Source: Bradyrhizobium sp. MOS002
GTDB taxonomy: Bacteria > Pseudomonadota > Alphaproteobacteria > Rhizobiales > Xanthobacteraceae
Assembly (NCBI RefSeq): GCF_003020115.1
Contig: NZ_PYFX01000012.1
Span: forward strand, 1-64,000
Direction: 5' to 3'
DNA: 64,000 bases
Below the pieces are notes generated by a model, which saw only the letters and a program-made list of their open reading frames with translations, was not told the origin of the DNA and ran no database searches. Below are positions 42,712 through 50,230 of this stretch, piece after piece. Both the position numbers and the translations under genes were made by a program. Position 1 is the stretch's first letter, and each line of letters opens with the position of its first letter.

Positions 42712-42857
42712 AACCTTCACGTTGACACCGGCCTTGCATTATTATTGCACGAAGTCTCGACCTCGTCAGCCATCACGCCGGCCTCCCAATCATTAGAGCC
42801 AGGCCGAACTTGCTGAACAGGCGATCGTCAAGCTGGTGGCGCAGTACGGCTAGCGCC

Positions 42858-43245
42858 TCAGTCGAACTTCAGATCCTTTTTTAGGTTAGCAAGTTCGGCC
42901 TGCCGTTGTTTTTCAGCTTCCGCCCAAATCTGCTTTTGGCGCTGCTGTTGCTCCCAGTGTGACCTGTAAGCTCGGTTCGTTTCCGCAATCACTTTGTTCA
43001 CTTCGGGAAGGTGGTCTGGTTTAACCTCCTCAGGCATGCGCTCGATTTGCAACCGATTGCCGGACACCGACGCGTGCCGCTTCATCATATAGGTGCTGAC
43101 TCCAAGCCTGATTGAAGTAGTCGGCCCATTCGCCCGGAGCACTTTGGGAAAGTCTAAGAACAAGGCGCTGCAGTGCTCCCGGACCTGAGGGCTCAGACGT
43201 TTTGTCGTCGAATTCAGCAATCGTGATGTCGATGAACTGATCCAA
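42858..43245 (-). pseudogene. Frameshifted small unknown gene
   Basis: Two minus-strand frames appear to be halves of one protein. The first (start 43245) reads MDQFIDITIAEFDDKTSEPS through WADYFNQAWSQHLY and then degenerates to a stop near 43030. The second frame takes over around the same place with MMKRHASVSGNRLQIERMPEE and ends in a Gln/Lys/Glu-rich helix at 42858. A one-base change near 43090 would join them into ~128 residues. No family is recognised. A sequencing error cannot be excluded. Confidence 0.5.
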
Positions 43246-43356
43246 AGCAAACCTCCCTCAGCGAGCGGATGCAAAACAGGATCAAAAAATCGCAAACCGT
43301 ACAGCAAACCGCGGTGACCGTTCCGGTTCTGTCCAACCCTAAGCTATTGAAAGGAT

Positions 43357-43384
43357 TGGTGGGCGCACCAGGGCTCGAACCTGA
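43357..43384 (-). other. tRNA 3'-end fragment
   Basis: On the minus strand this 28-nt segment reads as a tRNA T-arm (stem CAGG/CCTG around TTCGAGC), then the acceptor strand TGCGCCC, a discriminator A and CCA. The matching 5' acceptor strand is not found ~72 nt upstream, so it is not a whole tRNA. Such fragments are typical remnants of tRNA-targeted integration (att sites). Confidence 0.5.
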
Positions 43385-43441
43385 TCTCCGGCGCTGTCGC
43401 GCGCATCCGCTTCAACACCACGGGCTGGAGACGACAGGGCC

Positions 43442-43840
43442 CTAATGGGTCACACGGGGAAGCAGGGGGACTCGGTTAGCAACAGACAAAGTAGCTGCCT
43501 CCGAGGTCTCAAGGGCGATCTTTTGCGCAAGCATAACGTCGCCTGGGACGAGCGCACCGACCGGCGCGAAGCACCAGCCGATCCCTTCCTTGCCGTTCCG
43601 ATCAAGCTCCCGAATATTTGCCGCGGTTCCGTAGCATATCCGGTAACGTTTGCCGCTGTCGGAACCAGTTACATCAAAATATCTGGCCGCGTCGAATTGC
43701 GCGCGTTGTCCGGCGGAAAGCCAATCCCGCAGCAAACGTCGGCTACGCGCTTCGGGGGTATTCTCCGCACGCATGGCACGCAAAAGCCTGCGAACCAATT
43801 TCAGCCGCGCGTAGTCACGTCCCTTGATCGGCCATCGCAT
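43442..43840 (-). CDS. Small unknown protein of rhizobial type
   Basis: This is a 132-residue basic protein with an Arg/Lys-rich helical N-terminus. A compact domain follows (FDVTGSDSGKRYRICYGTAANI, GWCFAPVGALVPGDVMLAQKIALET). The second half resembles an uncharacterised protein family common in Bradyrhizobium (recalled, not searched). Codon third positions are less GC-rich than in the neighbours, hinting at foreign origin. It starts 10 bp after the preceding small gene's stop. Confidence 0.6.
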   Translation of the reverse strand: MRWPIKGRDYARLKLVRRLLRAMRAENTPEARSRRLLRDWLSAGQRAQFDAARYFDVTGSDSGKRYRICYGTAANIRELDRNGKEGIGWCFAPVGALVPGDVMLAQKIALETSEAATLSVANRVPLLPRVTH

Positions 43841-43849
43841 CGCGGCATC

Positions 43850-44071
43850 TCAGCCGCCGACCAGACGAGGAAAGAACACCGTCTCGTCCGCCTGCGGATC
43901 GAAGGCGGTCAACCGACGCACATCGCCCGGACGCGTACGGACTGCGGCGGTAAAGCCTGCCGCGGTCAAGGTCTCGAAGCGGCGCCGCGCCTCGGCGCTG
44001 GCACGCGCGTCCGTGGGGTCGAAATGGTGACGCGTGTCACCTGAATGATCCATCACGATTTGAGTTGCCAT
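43850..44071 (-). CDS. Small unknown protein (73 aa)
   Basis: This short soluble protein begins MATQIVMDHSGDTRHHFD and contains ARRRFETLTAAGFTAAVR and FDPQADETVFFPRLVGG. A near-perfect AAGGAGG ribosome site 8-9 nt before the ATG supports translation. No domain is recognised. A longer frame extending to 44605 is antisense-like and overlaps the membrane protein gene. Confidence 0.65.
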   Translation of the reverse strand: MATQIVMDHSGDTRHHFDPTDARASAEARRRFETLTAAGFTAAVRTRPGDVRRLTAFDPQADETVFFPRLVGG

Positions 44072-44106
44072 CGCAGAGATCCTCCTTGTGTGATCACGAA
44101 AGAAAT

Positions 44107-44586
44107 CTAGTCCGGCAACCGCGTGAGCCGCGGCCGCCACACGCCGAGAACAATGTTGGCCATCGCAATGGCCAAAAACACCCAGAGCGTAGTGCGACGC
44201 GTCCCCAGTTCGCCGGCGAGCGTGGCGGGATCGATTTCCCCGGCCAACGCTCGCGCGCTTTGCTCGGCTTCCTGCTGGAGCGGCCCGACCACGGAGACGA
44301 ATCCCCATTCGAAAACGAGGACGCCCGTCGCCAGTTTTGCCCATGCCCAGCCCGCGCTGTGAAAGGTCCTGTTCACAGCCATGGCCAACAGCCCCGCCAC
44401 CAGAGTGAGCCCGAGTGACGGCATGAAGATCCAGGTCGCCACCGCCCCTGTCGCGATGCTGAGCGGCGCGTATTGCGCGACCGCACTTGGTGCGGGCGCG
44501 TATCCGGCCATGACGAGAAAGCAAGCGACCGCGCCGACAAGTCCGATCGCTCCCAGCGTATGAAGAAACTTCATCAACTTCCGCAT
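44107..44586 (-). CDS. Four-helix membrane protein of unknown function
   Basis: This is a 159-residue inner-membrane protein with four hydrophobic segments (LHTLGAIGLVGAVACFLVM, APLSIATGAVATWIFM, LTLVAGLLAMAV, TTLWVFLAIAMANIVLGVW). It has one hydrophilic loop rich in Glu/Ala between the last two. It resembles DUF2269-like proteins by layout only. It is just downstream of hemA on the same strand but separated by ~85 bp and a hairpin. Confidence 0.72.
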   Translation of the reverse strand: MRKLMKFLHTLGAIGLVGAVACFLVMAGYAPAPSAVAQYAPLSIATGAVATWIFMPSLGLTLVAGLLAMAVNRTFHSAGWAWAKLATGVLVFEWGFVSVVGPLQQEAEQSARALAGEIDPATLAGELGTRRTTLWVFLAIAMANIVLGVWRPRLTRLPD

Positions 44587-44656
44587 GATTTACCGGAGTT
44601 CGCAAAAATCCTGCCTATCGGGCCATCGACCAACTCCAAACGCCCAGATCAGTCAT

Positions 44657-44684
44657 CCAAGGCCAGCCGATCAAGCTGCCTTGG
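44657..44684 (-). terminator. Hairpin overlapping the hemA stop
   Basis: CCAAGGC and GCCTTGG are perfect 7-bp arms, continued inward by AGC/GCT with one bulge, centred on the hemA stop codon. No run of T follows, so a classical intrinsic terminator is doubtful. It may end or stabilise the photosynthesis superoperon mRNA. Confidence 0.35.
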
Positions 44685-45882
44685 CGAGCCCGACCTCCGC
44701 CCAAATTTCTGCCAGGGCCTGCACCAGATGCTCGATATCGGCATCGGTGTGATGCGGCGACGGCGTGATGCGCAGCCGCTCGGTGCCGCGCGGCACGGTC
44801 GGGTAGTTGATCGGCTGCACGTAAATGCCGTAGCGGTCGATCAGCACGTCGCTGATCTGCTTGCACAGCACGGGGTCGCAGACCATGACCGGCACGATGT
44901 GGCTGGAATTGTCCAGATGAGCAACTCCCGCCTCATCGAGGCGCTTGCGCAGCCGCGCGACGCGATCCTGATGCCGCTCGCGTTCCGCCGCGCTCGATTT
45001 CAGGTGACGGATGCTGGTCAGCGCGCCGGCAGCGACGGCCGGCGGCAACGATGTGGTAAAGATGAAGCCGGAGGCGAAGCTGCGGATGAAATCGCAGATC
45101 GTGGCCGATGCCGCGACGTAGCCGCCGATGACGCCGAAGGCCTTTGCCAGCGTGCCTTCGATCACGGTCAGGCGGTGGCTGACGCCCTCCCGGTCTGCAA
45201 TGCCGCCGCCTTTCGGTCCATAGAGGCCGACGCCGTGGACCTCGTCGAGATACGTCATGGCATTGTGGGCGTCCGCGACGTCACAGAGTTCGGCGATCGG
45301 CGCGATGTCGCCATCCATCGAATAGACCGACTCGAAGGCCACCAGCTTCGGCGCGTGCGGGTCGAGATCGCTGAGCTTGCGCTCGAGATCGCGCGGGTCG
45401 TTGTGGGCGAAGATGAAGGTTTCACTGCGGCTGTGCCGGATTCCCTCGATCATCGAAGCGTGATTGAGCTCGTCCGACAGGATCGTGCAGCCGGGCATCC
45501 GCGACGCCAGCGTGCTCAGCGACGCCATGTTGGAGACATAGCCCGACGTGAACAGCAGCGCGGATTCCTTACCGTGCAGGTCGGCCAGCTCCTGCTCCAG
45601 CAGCACGTGATAATGGTTGGTTCCGGCGATGTTGCGGGTTCCTCCGGCCCCGGCGCCGCAACTGTCGAGCGCCTCGTGCATCGCCTTCAGCACCGCAGGG
45701 TGCTGGCCCATGCCGAGGTAATCGTTGGAGCACCAGACGGTTACTTCTCCGGCGCCGCCCGGATGATGATGTTTGGCGCGGGGAAAGGCGCCTGCCTTGC
45801 GTTCGAGATCGGCAAACACGCGATAGCGGCCTTCGCGATGAAGGCCTTCGAGTTGCCGGCGAAAATAGGCTTCATAGTTCAT
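44671..45882 (-). CDS. hemA: 5-aminolevulinate synthase
   Basis: This 403-residue PLP enzyme condenses glycine and succinyl-CoA to 5-aminolevulinate, the first step of heme and bacteriochlorophyll synthesis in alphaproteobacteria. Motifs are CSNDYLGMGQHP, GTRNIAGTNH, YLDEVHGVGLYG and the Schiff-base Lys247 in EGTLAKAFG. The ATG at 45882 follows GGGGAGG and overlaps the puhE stop (ATGA). It is the last gene of the photosynthesis superoperon, so precursor supply is tied to pigment synthesis. Another hemA copy elsewhere is likely for housekeeping. Confidence 0.97.
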   Translation of the reverse strand: MNYEAYFRRQLEGLHREGRYRVFADLERKAGAFPRAKHHHPGGAGEVTVWCSNDYLGMGQHPAVLKAMHEALDSCGAGAGGTRNIAGTNHYHVLLEQELADLHGKESALLFTSGYVSNMASLSTLASRMPGCTILSDELNHASMIEGIRHSRSETFIFAHNDPRDLERKLSDLDPHAPKLVAFESVYSMDGDIAPIAELCDVADAHNAMTYLDEVHGVGLYGPKGGGIADREGVSHRLTVIEGTLAKAFGVIGGYVAASATICDFIRSFASGFIFTTSLPPAVAAGALTSIRHLKSSAAERERHQDRVARLRKRLDEAGVAHLDNSSHIVPVMVCDPVLCKQISDVLIDRYGIYVQPINYPTVPRGTERLRITPSPHHTDADIEHLVQALAEIWAEVGLAKAA

Positions 45883-46892
45883 GACGTCCTCCCCTTGATC
45901 GTTGTCGCCGGCTCGGGACCGATAGTATGAGCCGCCGTCAGGCCTTCTCTTGCCTGTTGTTCGCGAAAACTCTGGCGAAACTGGTCTTCGAGACGCTGCC
46001 GCGCGCAGGCTGCCTGCGACAGCCTGGGCGGCGCCGCATCGGGGCGCACATCCGCGAGCACGACGAGGTTGGGCGGCGCCGCGGTGGTGTTGGCGTCTCG
46101 TTCCTGTTCCATGGTGGTGTCCTCCGGCGGGAAACCCGAGCGCATGCCCCAGCCCCACAGCGTGATCGCCGGCAGCGGAAGCAGCATGAACCAGTGTTCG
46201 ACAACGCCGAGCGCAAACAACGTCGATACCAGCGTCAGGCCGACGATTTCGAAGGGCGTGACCGCGACTTCGACAATGCGCTGGATCATAATGACGAGAA
46301 CCGCGGTCGCGAGGGTGACGGAGAGCGGGAAAAAGGCGCTGACCGGCCTGCGTGCGAAGAACGTCTTCAGGAAGCGCACCGCGTCCGGCATCAATTCGTC
46401 GTTGGTGACGGGAACGCCGAGGAAGAGGTTGATCTTGGCGCTTTGCCGCAGCACCCAGAGGGCCGCAAACGTCCAGAGGCCGACCTGGTTAGGGCTGCTC
46501 CACGTCAGCGCGACGATGGCCGCACCGCAGGCCAGCAGCGCGAACTCATGATAGAGGATGGCTTGCAAGGCGAGGCTGAAGCGCTTGGGACCGATCGCGC
46601 CGGCCGGACAAGGCTGCGGTCGCGGTCCCGTCAACCAGCCCGCGAGAAAGGCGATTTCTTGCGCGCCCCATAGCAGGATGGTGCAAGTGAAGGCCGTGTA
46701 GGCGCCTCCGACGCTGGTATCGCCGGCGGTGAGCATGAGGCCGCCGAGCGACCCGGCGAGCAACCCAACTGCCAGGAACGCTCGCGACAGTTCGAATCGT
46801 CCCGAGCGTCCCACCAGCAGCAGCACGGCCCCGGTGCTGAACCACCACACAAAGGCAGCGTAGATGGGCGGGACCGTGTAGGCGGCGATCAA
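45879..46892 (-). CDS. puhE: PuhE, reaction-centre/pigment assembly membrane protein
   Basis: This ~337-residue membrane protein has about seven hydrophobic helices (first AAYTVPPIYAAFVWWFSTGAVLLLV). It is assigned to PuhE by sequence pattern (YHEFALLACGAA, SAKINLFLGVP) and by its place between acsF and hemA. A TTG at 46892, 8 nt after GGAGGAGG, is the best start. The annotated-type ATG at 46931 would overlap acsF by 28 bp and add polar residues. The last ~70 residues after the helices are hydrophilic and Ala/Arg-rich, longer than I expect for the family. PuhE is known to affect bacteriochlorophyll and reaction-centre levels. Confidence 0.92.
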   Translation of the reverse strand: MIAAYTVPPIYAAFVWWFSTGAVLLLVGRSGRFELSRAFLAVGLLAGSLGGLMLTAGDTSVGGAYTAFTCTILLWGAQEIAFLAGWLTGPRPQPCPAGAIGPKRFSLALQAILYHEFALLACGAAIVALTWSSPNQVGLWTFAALWVLRQSAKINLFLGVPVTNDELMPDAVRFLKTFFARRPVSAFFPLSVTLATAVLVIMIQRIVEVAVTPFEIVGLTLVSTLFALGVVEHWFMLLPLPAITLWGWGMRSGFPPEDTTMEQERDANTTAAPPNLVVLADVRPDAAPPRLSQAACARQRLEDQFRQSFREQQAREGLTAAHTIGPEPATTIKGRTS

Positions 46893-46902
46893 GGCACCCT
46901 CC

Positions 46903-48000
46903 TCACCAGGCCGGTTGCATGCAGATTTCACGCGGCAGCGCGTTCGGCTTCACCGGCAGCAGGAACAACCGTGCGAATGCCAGTGCAGCCTGCGCCGCAA
47001 GGCCAGCGCGCTTCACCCTCGACAGCAAGCCGCCCTGCTCGCGCGCATCCGCGATCGCTTCCGAAATCAGCCGCAAACGCTCGAGGCCAGCGAGGAAGCG
47101 CGGGTTCTCGATATCCAGCGTGACGGGAAACACCTGCCTGGAAATCTCGGAGGTGATGCGGAACACCCGCATGTCGTACTCGGTGGGATCCATGCCGAGC
47201 GCCTCGTGGAAGGCGGGGCGCATGTGATCGCGCACATACATGGTGGCGAACACGGCGAGCAGGAAAAACCGGATCCAGAGCTTGTTGAGGCCGCGCAGCA
47301 GCGAGGGATCGGCGCGCATCAGCAACGCGAAGGCTTCGCCGTGGCGAAACTCGTCGTTGCACCACAATTCGAACCAGCGGAAGATCGGATGGAATTGTCG
47401 CTCGGGATGACGCTCCATTTGCCGGTAGATCGTGATGTATCGGGCGTAACCGATCTTCTCGGACAGGTAGGTCGCGTAGAAGATGAATTTGGGACGGAAA
47501 TAAGTGTACTTCTTCACCTTGGTGAGGAAGCTCAGATCCACCCCGATGCCGTGATCCTTCAGGATCTCGTTGATGAAACCGGCGTGACGGGCCTCGTCCC
47601 GGCTCATGAAGCTGAACAGCTCCTGGATATCCTTGTTCTTGATCCGCTTCTTGATCTCCGCGTAGAGCACGCAGCCGGAGAATTCGGCGGTGAGCGAACT
47701 GACCAGGAAATCCTTGAACTCCTTGCGAAGCTCGGGCGGCAGAGATTCCAGGTCGTTCTTGAATTCGTCGGTCTTGACGAAATGCGCCTTGTTGTGATCG
47801 GCGCGCAATTCCTTGATGACCGCGTTCCATTCGGACCGGACCAGGCTGACATCGAGGCGATCCATCGCCTCGAAATCGGTGGTGTAGAAGCGCGGGCTGA
47901 GGATGGTGTCCTCGCGCGCCTTATCGAGGCTCTCGCTGCTGCTCTTGATGCCGGGGCGCGTGTGCAGGCTGCCCTGGGTTCCGCCTTCCATGGGGATCAT
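46903..48000 (-). CDS. acsF: Aerobic Mg-protoporphyrin IX monomethyl ester cyclase
   Basis: This 365-residue diiron enzyme forms ring E of bacteriochlorophyll using O2. Iron ligands are visible in AEFSGC (Glu106), DEARH (136/139) and DEFRH (217/220). A hydrophobic segment FFLLAVFATMYV may associate with the membrane. The presence of AcsF, with no anaerobic BchE in the window, fits an organism that makes pigment in oxygen. The start overlaps the preceding small gene by 4 bp. Confidence 0.97.
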   Translation of the reverse strand: MIPMEGGTQGSLHTRPGIKSSSESLDKAREDTILSPRFYTTDFEAMDRLDVSLVRSEWNAVIKELRADHNKAHFVKTDEFKNDLESLPPELRKEFKDFLVSSLTAEFSGCVLYAEIKKRIKNKDIQELFSFMSRDEARHAGFINEILKDHGIGVDLSFLTKVKKYTYFRPKFIFYATYLSEKIGYARYITIYRQMERHPERQFHPIFRWFELWCNDEFRHGEAFALLMRADPSLLRGLNKLWIRFFLLAVFATMYVRDHMRPAFHEALGMDPTEYDMRVFRITSEISRQVFPVTLDIENPRFLAGLERLRLISEAIADAREQGGLLSRVKRAGLAAQAALAFARLFLLPVKPNALPREICMQPAW

Positions 48001-48302
48001 GTTGCTCTCCCGTCCGAGAAACTGACTTCGTAAAGCTCGGTCAATTCCAGATACCCTTCGATCCGCGCCCGCAGGCGGTCGAGCGGACCGGCGCGAACCA
48101 CGGTCGCGGTCCGGCGCACGACCAGGCGCTCACCAAAGGCGACCCCGGTCGGCGCGTCATGAACCCTGACCTCGTCGCCGGGCTCGATCGCGATATCGCC
48201 ATCGAGCACGACATGGGCATGCAGCGTCTCCGAGGTCTGCTCGATCTCGATCGTGCAGGGCACGTCGAACGTCTTGCGAGACGTCGTCCACAGCATAGTC
48301 AT
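47997..48302 (-). CDS. Unknown small protein of the photosynthesis operon
   Basis: This is a 101-residue soluble, beta-rich protein (TIEIEQTSETLHAHVVLDGD, GDEVRVHDAP, LVVRRTATVVRA). It overlaps puhC upstream and acsF downstream by 4 bp each, so it is translated with them. A similar small gene occupies this position in Rhodopseudomonas-type clusters, as far as I recall. No domain or catalytic motif is visible. A role in AcsF assembly or in reaction-centre maturation is only inferred from context. Confidence 0.85.
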   Translation of the reverse strand: MTMLWTTSRKTFDVPCTIEIEQTSETLHAHVVLDGDIAIEPGDEVRVHDAPTGVAFGERLVVRRTATVVRAGPLDRLRARIEGYLELTELYEVSFSDGRAT

Positions 48303-48757
48303 GCCGCACCTCCCTTCAATTTCATCAGCCGCGCAAAGGCCTCGGTGTTGGCCGATCCGAAAGCGTCGAGATCGATCTGCTTGCCGGTCGAGGTGTCCGT
48401 CAGCGTGATCTGGCCGTTGACGAACCGGGTGACGCGAAATGGCGGCTGCTGGCCGATGTCGCCAAGCTTGCGTTCCCGCGCGAGCCCGCGCAGCACGACG
48501 CGAATGAAGCCGTTGGTGCCCGGCGCCAGGGTATCCACCAATTGCCGGCTGCCGGCGTCGTACACCAGCACGGCGCCGTTCTTGCCGTCCTCGAACTGGA
48601 AATCTCGGCTCTCGGCAACCGTCGGCAGCGTCATGTGAACGCCACCCGTTCCCGTCAATCGCGCCGTCGTCACCGTCGCGAGCGAAAACAGGACGAGGGC
48701 CGCAGCCGCAATGATTCCGCCTTTGGGAACGACGGGCTCGTGGATGGCCTGGCTCAT
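48299..48757 (-). CDS. puhC: Photosynthetic complex assembly protein PuhC
   Basis: This 152-residue protein has one N-terminal transmembrane helix (GGIIAAAALVLFSLATVTTA) and a periplasmic domain (FEDGKNGAVLVYDAGSRQLVD, GFIRVVLRGLARERK). It matches PuhC, needed for optimal RC-LH1 assembly. The ATG at 48757 follows GGAGAG; the longer frame to 48910 overlaps puhB out of frame. Confidence 0.93.
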   Translation of the reverse strand: MSQAIHEPVVPKGGIIAAAALVLFSLATVTTARLTGTGGVHMTLPTVAESRDFQFEDGKNGAVLVYDAGSRQLVDTLAPGTNGFIRVVLRGLARERKLGDIGQQPPFRVTRFVNGQITLTDTSTGKQIDLDAFGSANTEAFARLMKLKGGAA

Positions 48758-48770
48758 GAGTGCTCTCCGT

Positions 48771-49445
48771 TCAGGCAGCCGCGGTCGACGGCGAATTTGC
48801 CGTGACGCCCGAGACCAAATTGCGGTTGGCGGACGCCGAGAGCGCGACCGCCGTCGGCGCGGGCTGGCCGCCCAACGCGTCCGAAAGCTTCGCGGCGACG
48901 ATCGCGGCATCCGGCAGCGCGCACAGCATCGGCTCGGGCGCGCGCAGCCGCCAGGGGCGGATATGCGGCCACAGCAGCAAGTACGAGACGCGCTTGCCGT
49001 CAGAGACGCCGAGCGGAATGTCGCCCGACCCGTCGCGATGGATCTTCAGGGCGGCGTTGGTGATCTTGCTCAGCGGGATGTTCATGGTCATCGGCAGCGC
49101 AACGCCGAACTGGAACAGGACCCGCTTGCTGGTGAGCGTGTAGCAGGCGGCGCGGCGGAACAGCCACGCGAGGCCGGCGAGCACGGCGATGGCGCTGATC
49201 GCCGGAGCGATCAACCAGAGCGCCGAAATGACGACATCCCGGGCCGGCACGCCTTGCGACCAGTTCGACCACAGCCGCCACGCCAGCAGGACGCCAAAAT
49301 AGATCCCGACCTCACGGATGTGGAACGACCGCAACGCCAGCCCCTTGAAGCTGGGCTTGCCCTGCCAGATCACACGCTCACCGATCGGCAGCGGCGCCGG
49401 CAGTTCCTTGAACTGCGAATTGAACTGTTGGTGATCCTGTTTCAC
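48771..49445 (-). CDS. puhB: Photosynthetic complex assembly protein PuhB
   Basis: This 224-residue membrane protein has two to three helices (VGIYFGVLLAWRLW, DVVISALWLIAPAISAIAVLAGLAWLF) and a PH-like domain (YTLTSKRVLFQFGVALPMTMNIPLSKI). PuhB dimers help assemble the reaction centre. The start overlaps the puhA stop by 4 bp. Confidence 0.95.
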   Translation of the reverse strand: MKQDHQQFNSQFKELPAPLPIGERVIWQGKPSFKGLALRSFHIREVGIYFGVLLAWRLWSNWSQGVPARDVVISALWLIAPAISAIAVLAGLAWLFRRAACYTLTSKRVLFQFGVALPMTMNIPLSKITNAALKIHRDGSGDIPLGVSDGKRVSYLLLWPHIRPWRLRAPEPMLCALPDAAIVAAKLSDALGGQPAPTAVALSASANRNLVSGVTANSPSTAAA

Positions 49446-50209
49446 AGCAGCGGCTCCTGACGCGCCGGCGTGGCATAGAGCGTGCCCGCGCCGTAATATC
49501 CGACGATGCGATCTTCCTCGAGCTTGGTCACCTGATCCGGACTCTTGGTGGCAGGGACGTCGGCGAACTGGCTGCCGAGGATGGCGTTGACCCAGACCCG
49601 GCTGCGGCGGCCGTCGATCTTGGCGAAAGGCACCGGCAGCAGCACGCGCTTCACGCCGCCGATAATCGGGACCTCGACTTCGAGATAGCGGATCAGGGCT
49701 TCCGCACGATCGACCCAGACGTCGGTGACGATGCCACCCGGTTCGCTGTCCGCGCCGTTGACCCGCATGCCGCGCGGATCGGGATCGCGGGATTCAAGAT
49801 AGGTGCCTTCGGCAACACGTAGCGGAACGATGCACGGGATGTTGTCCATCGTCAGTTCGGGAACGTCCTCACGATTGGCGTAGGACCCGGGCCCGACGCC
49901 ATCGAGCATCGGATTGCCGGTCGGCTCCGCCGGCGCGCCCGGCCACACGGCAATCGGCGCCAACGCGACGTCGGGGCGATCGTTCTTGTGGTTCGGTAGC
50001 GTCGCGGTGTGCCCGTCCCGCAAGAGATAGGTCTTGGGATCGGGCATGCGCGGAAAGCCATGCGCGATCCCACCGTTGATCCCGGTCGATTCGAGCGGAT
50101 AACCTTCGCGCTTGTCTTCGCGGCGCAGATAGAAGATCAGGCCGGCGAAGAAGATCCAGAAGACGTAGAGCGTGACCTGTGCCAGGTCCATATACGCGTC
50201 GGGCTGCAT
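49442..50209 (-). CDS. puhA: Reaction centre H subunit
   Basis: This 255-residue subunit caps the photosynthetic reaction centre on the cytoplasmic side. A single N-terminal helix (QVTLYVFWIFFAGLIFYL) is followed by RREDKREGYPLE and a PRC-barrel domain (GIVTDVWVDRAEALIRYLEV, KRVLLPVPFAKI). It lies 21 bp after lhaA. L and M subunits are not in this window. Confidence 0.98.
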   Translation of the reverse strand: MQPDAYMDLAQVTLYVFWIFFAGLIFYLRREDKREGYPLESTGINGGIAHGFPRMPDPKTYLLRDGHTATLPNHKNDRPDVALAPIAVWPGAPAEPTGNPMLDGVGPGSYANREDVPELTMDNIPCIVPLRVAEGTYLESRDPDPRGMRVNGADSEPGGIVTDVWVDRAEALIRYLEVEVPIIGGVKRVLLPVPFAKIDGRRSRVWVNAILGSQFADVPATKSPDQVTKLEEDRIVGYYGAGTLYATPARQEPLL

Positions 50210-50230
50210 GGGCGACCTCCCTGTCGTTGA

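Noticed and set aside
43385..43460. Complete tRNA gene around the 3'-end fragment
   Set aside because: No 5' acceptor strand complementary to TGCGCCC, no D-arm and no anticodon arm at the right distance.
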